NCBI GenBank assembly: GCA_937885645.1
Contig: CALABJ010000018.1
Span: forward strand, 141,380 to 205,379
Direction of reading: 5' to 3'
Source: RGIG4097 sp937885645
GTDB taxonomy: Bacteria; Bacillota; Clostridia; Christensenellales; CAG-917
DNA: 64,000 nt
This document shows positions 16,505 through 25,141 of this stretch, one piece after another; position 1 is the first letter of the stretch; every line of letters begins with the position of its first letter. Made by a program: the position numbers and the translations under genes. A model generated the notes under the pieces. It was given only the letters and a program-made list of their open reading frames with translations. It was not told the origin of the DNA and ran no database searches.

Positions 16505-17053
16505 ATGAAAACTTATCCCCTTAATATCAATGGCTACAAAACTGAACTCCCCATTCTTCCTCTTCCCAGCGGAGTAGAGATTTGCTTCTTCAATCTTCAC
16601 GGCAATCCTGCACTCACAGAGCACTGCGGAAAGGAGCTGGCAAAGCACCTTAGCGATTGTGACGTCGTCCTCACTGCAGAGTCAAAAGGTCTGCAACTGA
16701 GTCACGTCATTGCAAGAGAACTTGGCCACGATTTCTACGCAGTTGCAAGAAAGAGCAAGAAACTCTATATGCAAGACGGCATCGAGGTCAGCTACGGCAG
16801 TTCAATCACCACAGGCAAAGATCAATGCTTGTATCTTTCAAAGCATGACGTTGATCTCCTTGTTGGCAAAAAGGTTGCAATCGTTGACGACGTGGTGTCC
16901 ACAGGGGCGTCTCTCCTTGGTCTTGAAGACCTTGTAAAGAAGGCAGGTGGCATCATCCATAAGAAAGCATTTGTCCTGGCAGAGGGCAGTGCAGCAAAAC
17001 GTGACGACGTCATCTATCTTGCACCAATCCCCATTATCATCCCCGAAAAATAA
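16505..17053 (+). CDS. Purine-type phosphoribosyltransferase (Apt/Xpt-like)
   Basis: A 182-residue type I phosphoribosyltransferase. The PRPP-binding motif is VAIVDDVVSTGASL, and the upstream TAESKGLQLSHVIAREL stretch and the RKSKKLYM region fit adenine/xanthine phosphoribosyltransferases involved in base salvage. I cannot decide between adenine and xanthine from the sequence alone. ATG 16505 is preceded by GCGAGGTT at a suitable distance. A short hairpin (AAGTGGA-GAAA-TCCACTT, 17078-17095) follows the gene. Confidence 0.83.
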   Translation: MKTYPLNINGYKTELPILPLPSGVEICFFNLHGNPALTEHCGKELAKHLSDCDVVLTAESKGLQLSHVIARELGHDFYAVARKSKKLYMQDGIEVSYGSSITTGKDQCLYLSKHDVDLLVGKKVAIVDDVVSTGASLLGLEDLVKKAGGIIHKKAFVLAEGSAAKRDDVIYLAPIPIIIPEK

Positions 17054-17132
17054 CAGATAAACTCCTTGTTTTGCTCAAAGTGGAGAAATCCACTTCTTTG
17101 GAGTAAAGTAGAATAAGATTTTTAAAGACAAC

Positions 17133-17162
17133 AAAAAAAGGCACTCAAACGAGTGCCTTTTT
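17133..17162. terminator. Bidirectional terminator between apt-like gene and dhaKL
   Basis: GGCACTC / GAGTGCC with loop AAAC, flanked by A7 and T5, so it can act on both convergent transcripts. Confidence 0.85.
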
Positions 17163-17179
17163 GATTTAGATTTTGCTCA

Positions 17180-19003
17180 TTACAGAGTCTTGATGTATGC
17201 TGCAAGTTCATTGAAGATGACGTCAAGTCCGTGTGCGCCTGCATCGGGGAAGCCAATGCTACGTTCACCAACTGTGCCAGCTCTGCCAAGGGTTGCAACG
17301 TGAGTCTTTGTGGCTTCTGCGCCTTCGTGTGCTGCCTTTGCGCCAAGGTCAATACCTTCACGGAGTGCTTTGCCTTCTTCTGCTGCTTTTGTAAGAGCAA
17401 GAGCACAGGGCTTCAATGCGTCAACAAGAGTCTTGTCACCGATGTCTGCGCCTTTGCCAAAGGACTTCTTGCCAGTTTCATACACACCGCGATTTGCTTC
17501 CATAAAGAGGAATGCAAGGTCAGTGAGGTTGATTTCCTTCTTGCCAAGCATTGCCTTGCCTGCGTACTTAAATGCAGAGCCCCAGATAGGACCACTTGCG
17601 CCACCGCAGTATTCCTTGATGATTTCACTGCAACTGACGAGGAATTCACCAACGTCGCCTTTCTTTCTGGTTGCCCAGTCTGCCTTCAGTTGTTTGAAAC
17701 CTTTTGCGATGCTCATACCAAAGTCACCGTCACCCATTTGGTCTGCTTCACAGAAGGGCACTTCGTTTTCAATGATGACGTCTGCCATCTTATCAACGAT
17801 TTGGACAAATGCTGCTGTGTTGATTGTTTCGGTCACAACGGGAGTGCCTTCAACTTCGTATGTTGCATTGTCGTCTTCGGCTTCTGCCACTGCCTTCTTT
17901 GATGCCTTCTTTGCAGGCTCTGCGGGAGTGTACCCAAGTGCCTTGCCAATTGCCTTGATTGCTTCAAGAGCGGCTTCTGCTTGTTCACTCATTGCTGCGC
18001 CCCAAGTGAGAGCAGGAGTGCTGACGGGGTAGTCAACGAGGGCTTTAAGCTCGCTGTCAACACGGAGGACACTAATTGATGCGCCTGCCATATCGATTGA
18101 AGTCATAAAGTTGCCAACGATTGTGCGATGGACGTTGATGCCGTCGGCAGTGATTGCCTTTGTGACAGAGTTGTTGAGGAGGTAGAGTTCTTGAAGGGGA
18201 GTGCCACCAAATCCGTTGATGAGGAGGACGACGTCTTCGCCTGCTTTCAGGCCGAGGTCTTCTTCAAGATCTGTGAGGATACGTCTTGCAAGGTCGTCTG
18301 CAAAAGTGCCTGTTGAATAGTCAATCTTTTCACGATATCTGCCGGGTTCGCCGTGGATGCCGACGCCAAATTCCATTTCATCGTCACCGATTTCAAAGGT
18401 GGGGTGACCTGCTGCGGGAACGGTACAGCTTGTGAAAGCAAAGCCAAATGAACGGACGTTGTCAATGACCTTGTTTGCAACGCGCTTGACTTCGTCAAGT
18501 TCCTTGCCTTGTTCTGCTGCTGCGCCTGCGCACTTATGGACGAGGACTGTGCCTGCAACACCACGTCTACCAACGGTGTAGAGACTGTCCTTCACTGCGA
18601 TGTCGTCGTTGACGTACACTGCGTCAACTTTGATGCCGTCATCTTGAGCGTCTGCCATTGCGTTGTTGAAGTTCATGCAGTCGCCTGAGTAGTTTTTGAT
18701 GACGAGGAGGACGCCCTTGTCGGTTGCGCACTTTTTGATTGCGTTGTACACTTGCACTTGGCTGGGTGAAGCAAAGACGTCACCACAGACTGCGCAGTCA
18801 ATCATACCTTTGCCAACAAAGCCTGCGTGTGCAGGTTCGTGACCTGAGCCACCGCCAGAGATGAGGCTGACCTTGTTTTCGTCAATATCCTTTTTCTTGA
18901 CGATCTTAAACTTTTCTACGAATTCCAGTTCAGGATGTGCAAGGGCCAAGCCGTGACACATATCATAGACGAAAGTTTCGGGAGTGTTCATTATTTTTTT
19001 CAT
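17180..19003 (-). CDS. dhaKL: ATP-dependent dihydroxyacetone kinase, fused DhaK-DhaL
   Basis: A 607-residue single-chain enzyme that phosphorylates dihydroxyacetone (or glyceraldehyde). The N-terminal DhaK domain (about 1-360) has SGGGSGHEPAHAGF and the GIHGEPG histidine that forms the hemiaminal with substrate. An Ala/Lys/Glu-rich linker (about 365-395) leads to the DhaL nucleotide domain (about 400-607) with QMGDGDFGMS and GGASGPIWG. This is the ATP-dependent architecture, not the PTS-dependent split form; no DhaM is nearby. The ribosome site AGGAG precedes ATG 19003. It is read after gldA, so glycerol goes to dihydroxyacetone and then to its phosphate. Confidence 0.95.
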   Translation of the reverse strand: MKKIMNTPETFVYDMCHGLALAHPELEFVEKFKIVKKKDIDENKVSLISGGGSGHEPAHAGFVGKGMIDCAVCGDVFASPSQVQVYNAIKKCATDKGVLLVIKNYSGDCMNFNNAMADAQDDGIKVDAVYVNDDIAVKDSLYTVGRRGVAGTVLVHKCAGAAAEQGKELDEVKRVANKVIDNVRSFGFAFTSCTVPAAGHPTFEIGDDEMEFGVGIHGEPGRYREKIDYSTGTFADDLARRILTDLEEDLGLKAGEDVVLLINGFGGTPLQELYLLNNSVTKAITADGINVHRTIVGNFMTSIDMAGASISVLRVDSELKALVDYPVSTPALTWGAAMSEQAEAALEAIKAIGKALGYTPAEPAKKASKKAVAEAEDDNATYEVEGTPVVTETINTAAFVQIVDKMADVIIENEVPFCEADQMGDGDFGMSIAKGFKQLKADWATRKKGDVGEFLVSCSEIIKEYCGGASGPIWGSAFKYAGKAMLGKKEINLTDLAFLFMEANRGVYETGKKSFGKGADIGDKTLVDALKPCALALTKAAEEGKALREGIDLGAKAAHEGAEATKTHVATLGRAGTVGERSIGFPDAGAHGLDVIFNELAAYIKTL

Positions 19004-19029
19004 AACATAAATCTCCTATATGTGAAAAT

Positions 19030-19050
19030 GGGACGGCAAGATGCCGTCCC
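19030..19050 (-). other. Intercistronic hairpin between gldA and dhaKL
   Basis: A perfect 9-bp stem, GGGACGGCA / TGCCGTCCC, loop AGA on the plus strand. On the transcribed (minus) strand it is followed by ATTTTC, too weak for full termination, so partial attenuation or 3'-end protection of gldA mRNA is likely. Confidence 0.6.
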
Positions 19051-19062
19051 GACCTTTACTGA

Positions 19063-20253
19063 TTAATGGCAACCGCAGTCGCAGTCACAGCCATACTTAT
19101 ATTCACGTCCGATTGCGTCTGCTGTCTTCACTGCTGCGATGATCATATCTTCTGTGACAGGGAAGGGCATATTGTGCACTGATTCTTCGGGGATGCAGGT
19201 CTTTGCTGCAACTTCACGGAGTTCGTCATCGGTGAGAGTATCTCTTGAATATTCGCCGGTCTTCTTGTTGGTCATAAGGTCGCGGATGCAGACGGGGAGG
19301 CCAACTGTGACGCAGAAGTCGAGGACTTCGTAGAGTTCTTCTTCGGGGCTGTTTTCAAGGATGAGTTGGCAGATTGTGCCAAATGCAACCACTTCACCGT
19401 GGAAGTTGTTGTCGTGGATTTCGTGGACAACGGTGAGACCATCGTGGAGTGCGTGTGCTGCTGCAAGACCACCACTTTCAAAGCCAAGGCCTGAGAGGAG
19501 GATGTTGGTTTCAACGATCTTTTCAAATGCTTCGGTCACTGCATGGTTTTCGCAAGCGGTCTTTGCCTTTGCGCCGTCAGTGATAAGGTTGCGATAGCAG
19601 AGTTCTGCAAGTGCTTGTGCGGTGTGAGTGCCATATCCAAGGAGAGTGCCCTTGTTGCGGTTTGCACCACAGGGGAGACCTGCGTTGACGTTTGAGCAGG
19701 ATTGTGCATTTGCTCTTGCTTCAAAATATGTTGAAAGTGCGTCACCCATACCGCTGACCAAGAAACGTGCAGGAGCATTTGCGATGACGTTGAGGTCGAT
19801 GAGGACAACACTGGGGTTTTGACGGAAATATGCATAGTCGTCAAATTCGTGGCTGTCGGTGTAGAGCACTGCACTGTGTGATGTAGGAGCGTCAGTTGCT
19901 GCGATAGTGGGGCAGATGATCAGGTTTGAACCTGCTGCAACACACTTTGAAGTGTCGATTGCCTTGCCACCGCCAAGACCGATGGTGCAAGCACACTTGT
20001 TTGCTTTTGCGATTTTTTGGAGTTCAGCAACGACTGTGCGTGAACATTCACCCTTGAAGACGTCACCGCATGAAACGAATTCCACACCGTATTTCTTTGC
20101 GCTTGCGTCAAGCTTGTCTTTGACAAGGTTCAGTGCAAAGGGGTCTGCAATAAGGAGTGCCTTCTTGCCGAAGGTTTTGACAAAATAACCAAGGTTCAAC
20201 AGTTCGTTTTCGCCTTGAACGTACTTTGTGGGACAAATAAATGCTTTTCTCAT
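19063..20253 (-). CDS. gldA: Glycerol dehydrogenase
   Basis: A 396-residue iron/zinc-dependent alcohol dehydrogenase of the GldA group. It oxidises glycerol to dihydroxyacetone with NAD. The NAD-binding TIGLGGGKAIDTSK, the conserved CPTIAATDAPTSHSAVLY, and metal-ligand regions (GMGDALSTYFEA; AAAHALHDGL; EIHDNNFHGE) are intact. The C-terminus ends in CDCDCGCH, a Cys/His tail that standard GldA lacks and that could bind metal. The ribosome site AGGAGAAA precedes ATG 20253. It is the first gene of the gldA-dhaKL operon. Confidence 0.93.
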   Translation of the reverse strand: MRKAFICPTKYVQGENELLNLGYFVKTFGKKALLIADPFALNLVKDKLDASAKKYGVEFVSCGDVFKGECSRTVVAELQKIAKANKCACTIGLGGGKAIDTSKCVAAGSNLIICPTIAATDAPTSHSAVLYTDSHEFDDYAYFRQNPSVVLIDLNVIANAPARFLVSGMGDALSTYFEARANAQSCSNVNAGLPCGANRNKGTLLGYGTHTAQALAELCYRNLITDGAKAKTACENHAVTEAFEKIVETNILLSGLGFESGGLAAAHALHDGLTVVHEIHDNNFHGEVVAFGTICQLILENSPEEELYEVLDFCVTVGLPVCIRDLMTNKKTGEYSRDTLTDDELREVAAKTCIPEESVHNMPFPVTEDMIIAAVKTADAIGREYKYGCDCDCGCH

Positions 20254-20292
20254 AAAATTTCTCCTTTTTTAGGTTTAAGATTTAATGTAAAC

Positions 20293-20321
20293 ATTATACT
20301 CCCTATTGACATTGATTTCAA
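20293..20321 (-). promoter_or_regulatory. gldA promoter with overlapping palindrome
   Basis: On the minus strand TTGAAA, 17 bp, TATAAT. The inverted repeat TATTGA / TCAATA (about 20304-20323) covers the -35 box and could be a repressor site. Confidence 0.7.
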
Positions 20322-20433
20322 TACCCAATTTTAAAAAATTGAACTTTTTGTATAAAATATTGTAAAAAAACGAGGTTTTGACAAGCCGACCGCCCCTAAA
20401 ATCGCATTTTTGAAGGGAAAAATCAAAAAAAGT

Positions 20434-20461
20434 TTGAAAATTGCAGGTTTTATGGTAAAAT
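20434..20461 (+). promoter_or_regulatory. Promoter of nadE
   Basis: TTGAAA (20434-20439), 16 bp, TAAAAT (20456-20461), in a strongly AT-rich stretch. Confidence 0.6.
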
Positions 20462-20488
20462 AAAAATTGCAAAAAAACGAGGTGCATT

Positions 20489-21235
20489 ATGGACACAAAA
20501 AAGACAATAGCAGAAAGAGTAGAGTGGATAAAGAATTTGCTCAAAGAAACAGGTGCAAAAGGTGTCATCTACGGCAACAGCGGTGGCAAGGATTGCACCC
20601 TTGTAGGGGCACTTTGCAAGCTGGCAACCGACAACGTGCTGGGTGTGATTATGCCTTGCTCATCATCACGCAATTACGGCTCAGATCGTGACGATGCTCT
20701 CGCCGCCGGAGAGAAGTTTGCAATAGAGCAAATCGAGGTGGATTTGACCGCCACAAAAGAAGCAATGATGACCGCTCTTGGCACAAATCTTGAACAAAAT
20801 CACGTCAGCGAATACGCCCTCAAAATGTCTTCTGCCAACATAAATCCCCGCCTTAGAATGTCGGTTTTGTATGCAATCGGTCAAGCAAGAGGCTATCTTG
20901 TTGCAGGCACGGGCAACCTTTGTGAAATGACCATGGGCTACTTCACAAAATGGGGTGATGGTGCTTGTGATTTCAACCCTATTTCTGACCTTACCGTCCC
21001 CGAAATTTATGCCCTTCTTGAAGAGCTTGACGCCCCTGAAAACATCATTTCAAAAGCACCTTCCGCAGGTCTTTATGAAGGTCAAACCGACGAGCAAGAT
21101 ATGGGTGTCAGTTATGCCTCAATCACCGCCTATTGTCGTGGTGGAGAAGTGGATGAAACGGACAGACAAAAGATTGACAGAGCCTACAAGTCAACCGCCC
21201 ACAAACGCCGTATGCCCAGATATTTCCCCGACTGA
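20489..21235 (+). CDS. nadE: NH3-dependent NAD+ synthetase
   Basis: A 248-residue enzyme that amidates deamido-NAD+ to NAD+. The ATP pyrophosphatase loop is YGNSGGKDCTL (more often SGGIDS). The deamido-NAD site GTGNLCEMTMGYFTKWGDGACD and the SDLTVPEIYAL, PSAGLYEGQTDE stretches are characteristic. No glutaminase domain is present, so ammonia is the nitrogen donor. The ribosome site GAGGTG precedes ATG 20489. It stands alone, with a terminator 50 bp after its stop. Confidence 0.95.
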   Translation: MDTKKTIAERVEWIKNLLKETGAKGVIYGNSGGKDCTLVGALCKLATDNVLGVIMPCSSSRNYGSDRDDALAAGEKFAIEQIEVDLTATKEAMMTALGTNLEQNHVSEYALKMSSANINPRLRMSVLYAIGQARGYLVAGTGNLCEMTMGYFTKWGDGACDFNPISDLTVPEIYALLEELDAPENIISKAPSAGLYEGQTDEQDMGVSYASITAYCRGGEVDETDRQKIDRAYKSTAHKRRMPRYFPD

Positions 21236-21288
21236 TGGGATTTTGAAAATTTTGTAAGAGAAAATAAGATATTTTTTTTGAAGTGAAG

Positions 21289-21320
21289 TCCGCCGAAAAA
21301 ATTTCGGTGGATTTTATTTT
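21289..21320 (+). terminator. Terminator of nadE
   Basis: TCCGCCGAAA pairs with TTTCGGTGGA (one G-U), followed by TTTTATTTTT. Confidence 0.85.
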
Positions 21321-21437
21321 TGCAAAAGGTTCAGTTAGATTACCAGAAAATTTAGATGAACATTATTCGTGTTTTGAAGTGGGAGAATCTCAGGAAATTC
21401 CCGACCTCTATTTTAAGAAAATAGTCACGATTTGCTA

Positions 21438-21466
21438 TTGCATTTTGGCGAGTCTTGTGCTAAAAT
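21438..21466 (+). promoter_or_regulatory. Promoter of the hydrogenase operon
   Basis: TTGCAT (21438-21443), 17 bp, TAAAAT (21461-21466). The leader carries a CGTGCG-CTA-CGCACG hairpin (about 21478-21492) before the GGAGG site. Confidence 0.72.
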
Positions 21467-21532
21467 TTCTATTGAGCGTGCGCTACGCACGTACGTGATG
21501 AAAAATACAAAAAGCAATTTTTGGAGGAACAT

Positions 21533-22030
21533 ATGTCAAAAATCAATCTGACTACAGTTGCATTCAAGGGCACAGCAGAACAAGAAGCACAACTCCGTGC
21601 AGAACTCAAAGAGATCGCAAAAATGCCCGGTAGCCTTATGCCCGCACTTCAAACCGCACAAAACATTTACGGTTATCTTCCCATCGAAGTTCAAACAATG
21701 GTGGCAGAAGAACTTGGTGTTTCACTTGAAGAAGTGTTTGGCGTTGCAACTTTTTACAGCCAATTCGTCCTCAATCCCAAAGGATCATATCCCTTTGCAG
21801 TTTGCCTTGGCACAGCTTGCTACGTCAAGGGCAGTGGTGACGTATTCGCAAAACTTGAAACAGTGCTTGGCCTCAAAGACGGTCAAACCTCACCTGACGG
21901 CAAATTCTCACTTACAGCAACCCGTTGCATCGGATGTTGCGGTCTTGCACCTGTTATGACAGTTGGTGACGAAGTTTACGGCAAGGTCACCACAGACCAA
22001 ATTCCCGGCATCGTAGCAAAATATCGCTAA
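21533..22030 (+). CDS. hndA: HndA/HydC: NuoE-like [2Fe-2S] subunit of bifurcating hydrogenase
   Basis: A 165-residue thioredoxin-like ferredoxin subunit. The four cluster cysteines are in CLGTACYVKG and TRCIGCCGLAP, and the N-terminal helical part (MPALQTAQNIYGYLP, VFGVATFYSQF) is that of NuoE. In HndABCD/HydABC complexes it passes electrons between the flavin subunit and the iron-sulphur chain. ATG 21533 follows GGAGG with five bases of spacing. First gene of a ten-gene operon. In classical hnd operons hndB follows at once, but here six signalling-type genes are inserted. Confidence 0.92.
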   Translation: MSKINLTTVAFKGTAEQEAQLRAELKEIAKMPGSLMPALQTAQNIYGYLPIEVQTMVAEELGVSLEEVFGVATFYSQFVLNPKGSYPFAVCLGTACYVKGSGDVFAKLETVLGLKDGQTSPDGKFSLTATRCIGCCGLAPVMTVGDEVYGKVTTDQIPGIVAKYR

Positions 22031-22063
22031 AACCCCAAGAGAGCAATCTCTTAAGGAGCAAAT

Positions 22064-22402
22064 ATGAAAATAAGCGAACTTTCCGCATACATTGACGGCA
22101 CAATCGTCTGCAATGCGGACAAAGCAGACAAGGAAGTTTATTCGGCCTTCTCATCAGACATGATGAGTGACGTGCTTGCTTTTGTCCTGGATCAAGGCGT
22201 GCTTATCACTGGGCTCATCAATCCCCAGATTGTGCGCACGGCATTGATGATGGACATCGAGTGCATAGTGGTCGTAAGAGGCAAAACTCCTGATGAAGCA
22301 ATCATCTCTTTGGCGGAGGCAAATGGCATTGTCATCGTCACCACCAAGAAGAATATGTTTGAGACGTCAGGCAGACTTTATTCGGCAGGGCTCAAAGCGT
22401 AA
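22064..22402 (+). CDS. DRTGG-domain protein
   Basis: A 112-residue alpha/beta protein resembling DRTGG domains (found in HPr kinase, CBS-DRTGG pyrophosphatases and hydrogenase clusters): VFSSDMMSDVLA-type N-terminal turn, then LITGLINPQIVRTALMMDI and a final IVTTKKNMFETSGRL. No catalytic residue is evident; such domains usually bind small ligands. Its stop overlaps the next ATG (TAATG). A second, divergent copy is encoded at 24123-24449. Confidence 0.72.
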   Translation: MKISELSAYIDGTIVCNADKADKEVYSAFSSDMMSDVLAFVLDQGVLITGLINPQIVRTALMMDIECIVVVRGKTPDEAIISLAEANGIVIVTTKKNMFETSGRLYSAGLKA

Positions 22403-22830
22403 TGGCAAACCAATTCATACATCAGGAATATCTGGTTGCAGGCAACAACTTCAACTCCGCCGGCTCAGCATCTGAGGCGGTGAAGAGCACTTTGAAGAAG
22501 ATGGGTGTGGCGTCAAGCGACATCCGCAGGGTTGCCATTGCAATGTATGAAGGGGAAATCAACATGGTCATACATGCTGGGGGCGGAATTGCACTGGTTG
22601 ACATCTATTACGACAAGATCAACATCTTGCTCAACGACAAGGGCAAGGGCATAGCGGATCTTGAAAAGGCAATGCAACCGGGCTATTCCACAGCACCCGA
22701 AGAGGTGCAACGTCTGGGCTTCGGCGCAGGCATGGGCTTGCCCAATATGAGAAAATACGCAGACGTGTTCGACATCCAAAGCGAAGTGGGTGTTGGCACA
22801 ACTGTGAAGATGACTATCTATTTCGGATAG
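22402..22830 (+). CDS. RsbW/SpoIIAB-like ATP-binding protein
   Basis: A 142-residue GHKL-type ATPase domain. The N-box region is VAIAMYEGEINMVIHAGGG (Glu and Asn present), followed by NDKGKGIADLEKAM (G1) and FGAGMGLPNMRKYAD (G2 lid). This is the anti-sigma-factor/serine kinase form. In hydrogenase clusters it is usually annotated as anti-sigma regulatory factor, but no cognate sigma factor is visible here. Coupled by overlap to the preceding gene; 15 bp before the HydS-like gene. Confidence 0.8.
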   Translation: MANQFIHQEYLVAGNNFNSAGSASEAVKSTLKKMGVASSDIRRVAIAMYEGEINMVIHAGGGIALVDIYYDKINILLNDKGKGIADLEKAMQPGYSTAPEEVQRLGFGAGMGLPNMRKYADVFDIQSEVGVGTTVKMTIYFG

Positions 22831-22845
22831 TGTGATAATGGGGAA

Positions 22846-24126
22846 ATGAACAAAGAAAGATCGTTGACACGAATTCTCACGGACAAAGCGCTCCACACCG
22901 TCAACCTTGATCCTGAAAAGTGCAGAGGTTGCGTCACTTGCATGCGCCGTTGTCCTACCGAGGCCATCCGCGTGAGAAACGGAAAGGCAAGCGTTGACTA
23001 CGACCGTTGCATCGGTTGTGGCGAGTGCGTGCGCCTTTGTCCTCACAACGCTAAGTTGCCCTCACACGACAGCTGGGACACCCTTGATGATTTCAAGTAT
23101 AAGATTGTGTTGCCAGCTCCCTCACTGTATGGACAATTCAACAACCTTGACAACGTTGACATAGTGCTCAGCGCACTGTTAGAGCTTGGCTTTGACGAAG
23201 TATATGAAGTAGGGCTCGCAGCTGAGTATGTCAGTTCAGTGACAAAGATTATGCTTGACAGAAAAGAGGTCAAGAGTCCTGTCATTTCAACGGCTTGCCC
23301 CGCCATACTTGAACTGATAATGATGAAATATCACAACCTTCAAGACAACCTTCTCCCCGTCCTTGCTCCCGTTGACGTGGCGGCAAAACTGGCAAGGGAG
23401 AGAGCAATTGCAAGAGGTATCCCTGCCGAGGACATTGGCGTCTATTTCATATCCCCGTGTCCTGCAAAGGTGTTTGCCTTGAAGATGGGCATCGGCGTCA
23501 ACAAACCTTACGTTGACAGAGTGTTGTCAGTGGCAGACGCATATATGCGTCTTGTTCCTGTGATGAACAACCTGAAAAACACCAAATCCCTGACAAAGAT
23601 GTGCGCGACAGGTCTTAGATGGGGTGTCAGCCGTGGGGAAGCCAACGCCATATTCCACGAGAAAACAATCGCTGCCGACGGCGTTGAAAACTGCGTAAAG
23701 ATTTTGGAAGCAGTAGAAGACGGCTCTCTTGACGACATTGAGTTTATCGAGCTTAATGCTTGCACGGCAGGCTGTGTCGGCGGTGTTATGAATGTAGAAA
23801 ATCCTTTCGTTGCAAGAGGCAGACTCTATCAGCTTGCAAGGAAGATGTCCACAGGTGTCAACCACCTCACGGACGTGGGCAAATCAAAGGAATATTTCAC
23901 TTGGGAAGCAAGCCCCATGGTGAAGGACGTTTTTGTCCTTGATGAGGACCGCTTCACCGCAATGAACAAACTTATGGAGATGGAAAACGTATTTTCCAAA
24001 CTCCCCCAAGCAGACTGCGGACTTTGTGGCGCACCCAGTTGCAGAGCCTTTGCAGAGGACCTTGCCAGCGGAGTTATCCCTGCCGACACAAAGTGTCCTA
24101 GACTTGAAGAGGAGAAAAACCAATGA
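22846..24126 (+). CDS. HydS-like [FeFe]-hydrogenase homologue, putative redox sensor
   Basis: A 426-residue protein. The N-terminal two-[4Fe-4S] ferredoxin domain contains CRGCVTCMRRCP and CIGCGECVRLCP. The hydrogenase core (about 70-365) has modified H-cluster motifs STACPAILE, SPCPAKVFAL and NACTAGCVGGVMN, as in sensory group C/D homologues rather than catalytic group A. A C-terminal Cys-rich [4Fe-4S] domain, ADCGLCGAPSCRAFAEDL, replaces the PAS domain of classical HydS. It probably senses H2 or redox state and signals to the neighbouring regulators; that role is inference. Overlaps the next gene by four bases. Confidence 0.87.
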   Translation: MNKERSLTRILTDKALHTVNLDPEKCRGCVTCMRRCPTEAIRVRNGKASVDYDRCIGCGECVRLCPHNAKLPSHDSWDTLDDFKYKIVLPAPSLYGQFNNLDNVDIVLSALLELGFDEVYEVGLAAEYVSSVTKIMLDRKEVKSPVISTACPAILELIMMKYHNLQDNLLPVLAPVDVAAKLARERAIARGIPAEDIGVYFISPCPAKVFALKMGIGVNKPYVDRVLSVADAYMRLVPVMNNLKNTKSLTKMCATGLRWGVSRGEANAIFHEKTIAADGVENCVKILEAVEDGSLDDIEFIELNACTAGCVGGVMNVENPFVARGRLYQLARKMSTGVNHLTDVGKSKEYFTWEASPMVKDVFVLDEDRFTAMNKLMEMENVFSKLPQADCGLCGAPSCRAFAEDLASGVIPADTKCPRLEEEKNQ

Positions 24127-24449
24127 CCGTAAAGGAATTAGTGCAAGTCTTAGACGCAAAGGTGTACAACCTTGACGATGAAATGAGAGAAGTCACCTCC
24201 GGCTATGCAGGAGATTTTCTCAGTGCGGTCATGGGCAAAGCCCCCACAGATAGTGCTTGGTTCACAATTATGAACAACGTCAACGTCTGCGCCGTTGCAA
24301 CCCTTGCAGAAGTGGCGGTTGTGGTGCTCTGCGAAGGAGTAGAGCCTGACCAGCCTCTTTTGAACAAGGTGAAGATGCAAGGTGTCAACCTGATTGCAGT
24401 GAAGGAAGACATTTTTGGAGCAGTGAAAAAGGTCTGCCACCTGATTTAA
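24123..24449 (+). CDS. Second DRTGG-like domain protein
   Basis: A 108-residue protein with the same fold pattern as the gene at 22064: a short N-terminal helix, YAGDFLSAVMG in place of FSSDMMSDVLA, and MQGVNLIAVKEDIFGAVKKV at the end. The two copies flank the ATPase and HydS-like genes. No catalytic motif. The start codon overlaps the preceding stop (ATGA). Confidence 0.68.
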   Translation: MTVKELVQVLDAKVYNLDDEMREVTSGYAGDFLSAVMGKAPTDSAWFTIMNNVNVCAVATLAEVAVVVLCEGVEPDQPLLNKVKMQGVNLIAVKEDIFGAVKKVCHLI

Positions 24450-24450
24450 G

Positions 24451-25140
24451 ATGGACACCTACCGCTACGACATACACATACATTCAGCGGTGTCACCCTG
24501 TGCCGACAACGATATGACTCCTGTCACCATCGTAGGCACGGCGATGCTCAGCGGACTTGATTTTGTGGCCATAGCGGACCACAACTCAATAGAGCACGTC
24601 CCAGTGGCGCTGGCAGCAGGCAAAGCCTATGGCATAAAGGTTGTCCCTGCAATTGAATTGCAGACAAGAGAAGACATCCACATAGTGTGCTTGTTTGAAA
24701 AGTATGAGGACTTGGTGAGGTTCACTGAGAAAATACCTTTCTCCACCCGTCCCAACGAGGAAGAGTTTTTCGGAGAGCAACTGATATTTGACGAAGACGA
24801 TGAAGTCATCGGCAAAGTGGAAAGGATGCTCCTTGACAGCGCGGACATATCAAGTGACGACGTGCCCGCCCTCATAAAGGAGTTCAATGGGGTTGCAATC
24901 CCCGCCCATATAGACAGAGAAGGCAACAGTATGCTTTCAATTCTGGGCACAATAACAGAAGGCTATCCCGTGGTGGAGTTCAGCACAAGAGCAAAGCCCG
25001 AGATGATAGAAGAGTGGTCAAAGACCCATGGGGTCATCATAGACAGCGACGCACACACGCTCACTAGCATATCCACTCTTGGGCAAATAGAGCTTGAAGA
25101 ATACACGGTCAAATGTTTCCTTGACCATCTGCGTGGATGA
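24451..25140 (+). CDS. PHP-domain phosphoesterase
   Basis: A 229-residue metal-dependent phosphoesterase of the PHP family. Metal-binding motifs are DIHIHSAVSPC, IADHNSIEH, AIELQTREDIHIVCLF, IPAHIDREGNSM and IDSDAH. Related proteins (YciV/Rv-like) act on nucleotide phosphates. The homologue is a regular member of [FeFe]-hydrogenase gene clusters, as in Thermotoga, where its role is not known. One base separates it from the preceding gene and one base from the next. Confidence 0.85.
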   Translation: MDTYRYDIHIHSAVSPCADNDMTPVTIVGTAMLSGLDFVAIADHNSIEHVPVALAAGKAYGIKVVPAIELQTREDIHIVCLFEKYEDLVRFTEKIPFSTRPNEEEFFGEQLIFDEDDEVIGKVERMLLDSADISSDDVPALIKEFNGVAIPAHIDREGNSMLSILGTITEGYPVVEFSTRAKPEMIEEWSKTHGVIIDSDAHTLTSISTLGQIELEEYTVKCFLDHLRG

Positions 25141-25141
25141 T

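Noticed and set aside
17231..18032. Long plus-strand reading frames of 223 and 240 codons
   Set aside because: They lie antisense to dhaKL, whose domain motifs are intact, and show biased low-complexity sequence typical of shadow frames.
21283..21498. A 71-codon frame between nadE and the hydrogenase operon
   Set aside because: Its start lies in the nadE terminator stem and its end in the hnd promoter and leader hairpin; composition is non-coding.
22513..23046. A 177-codon minus-strand frame in the hydrogenase operon
   Set aside because: Antisense to the RsbW-like and HydS-like genes, which have clear motifs.
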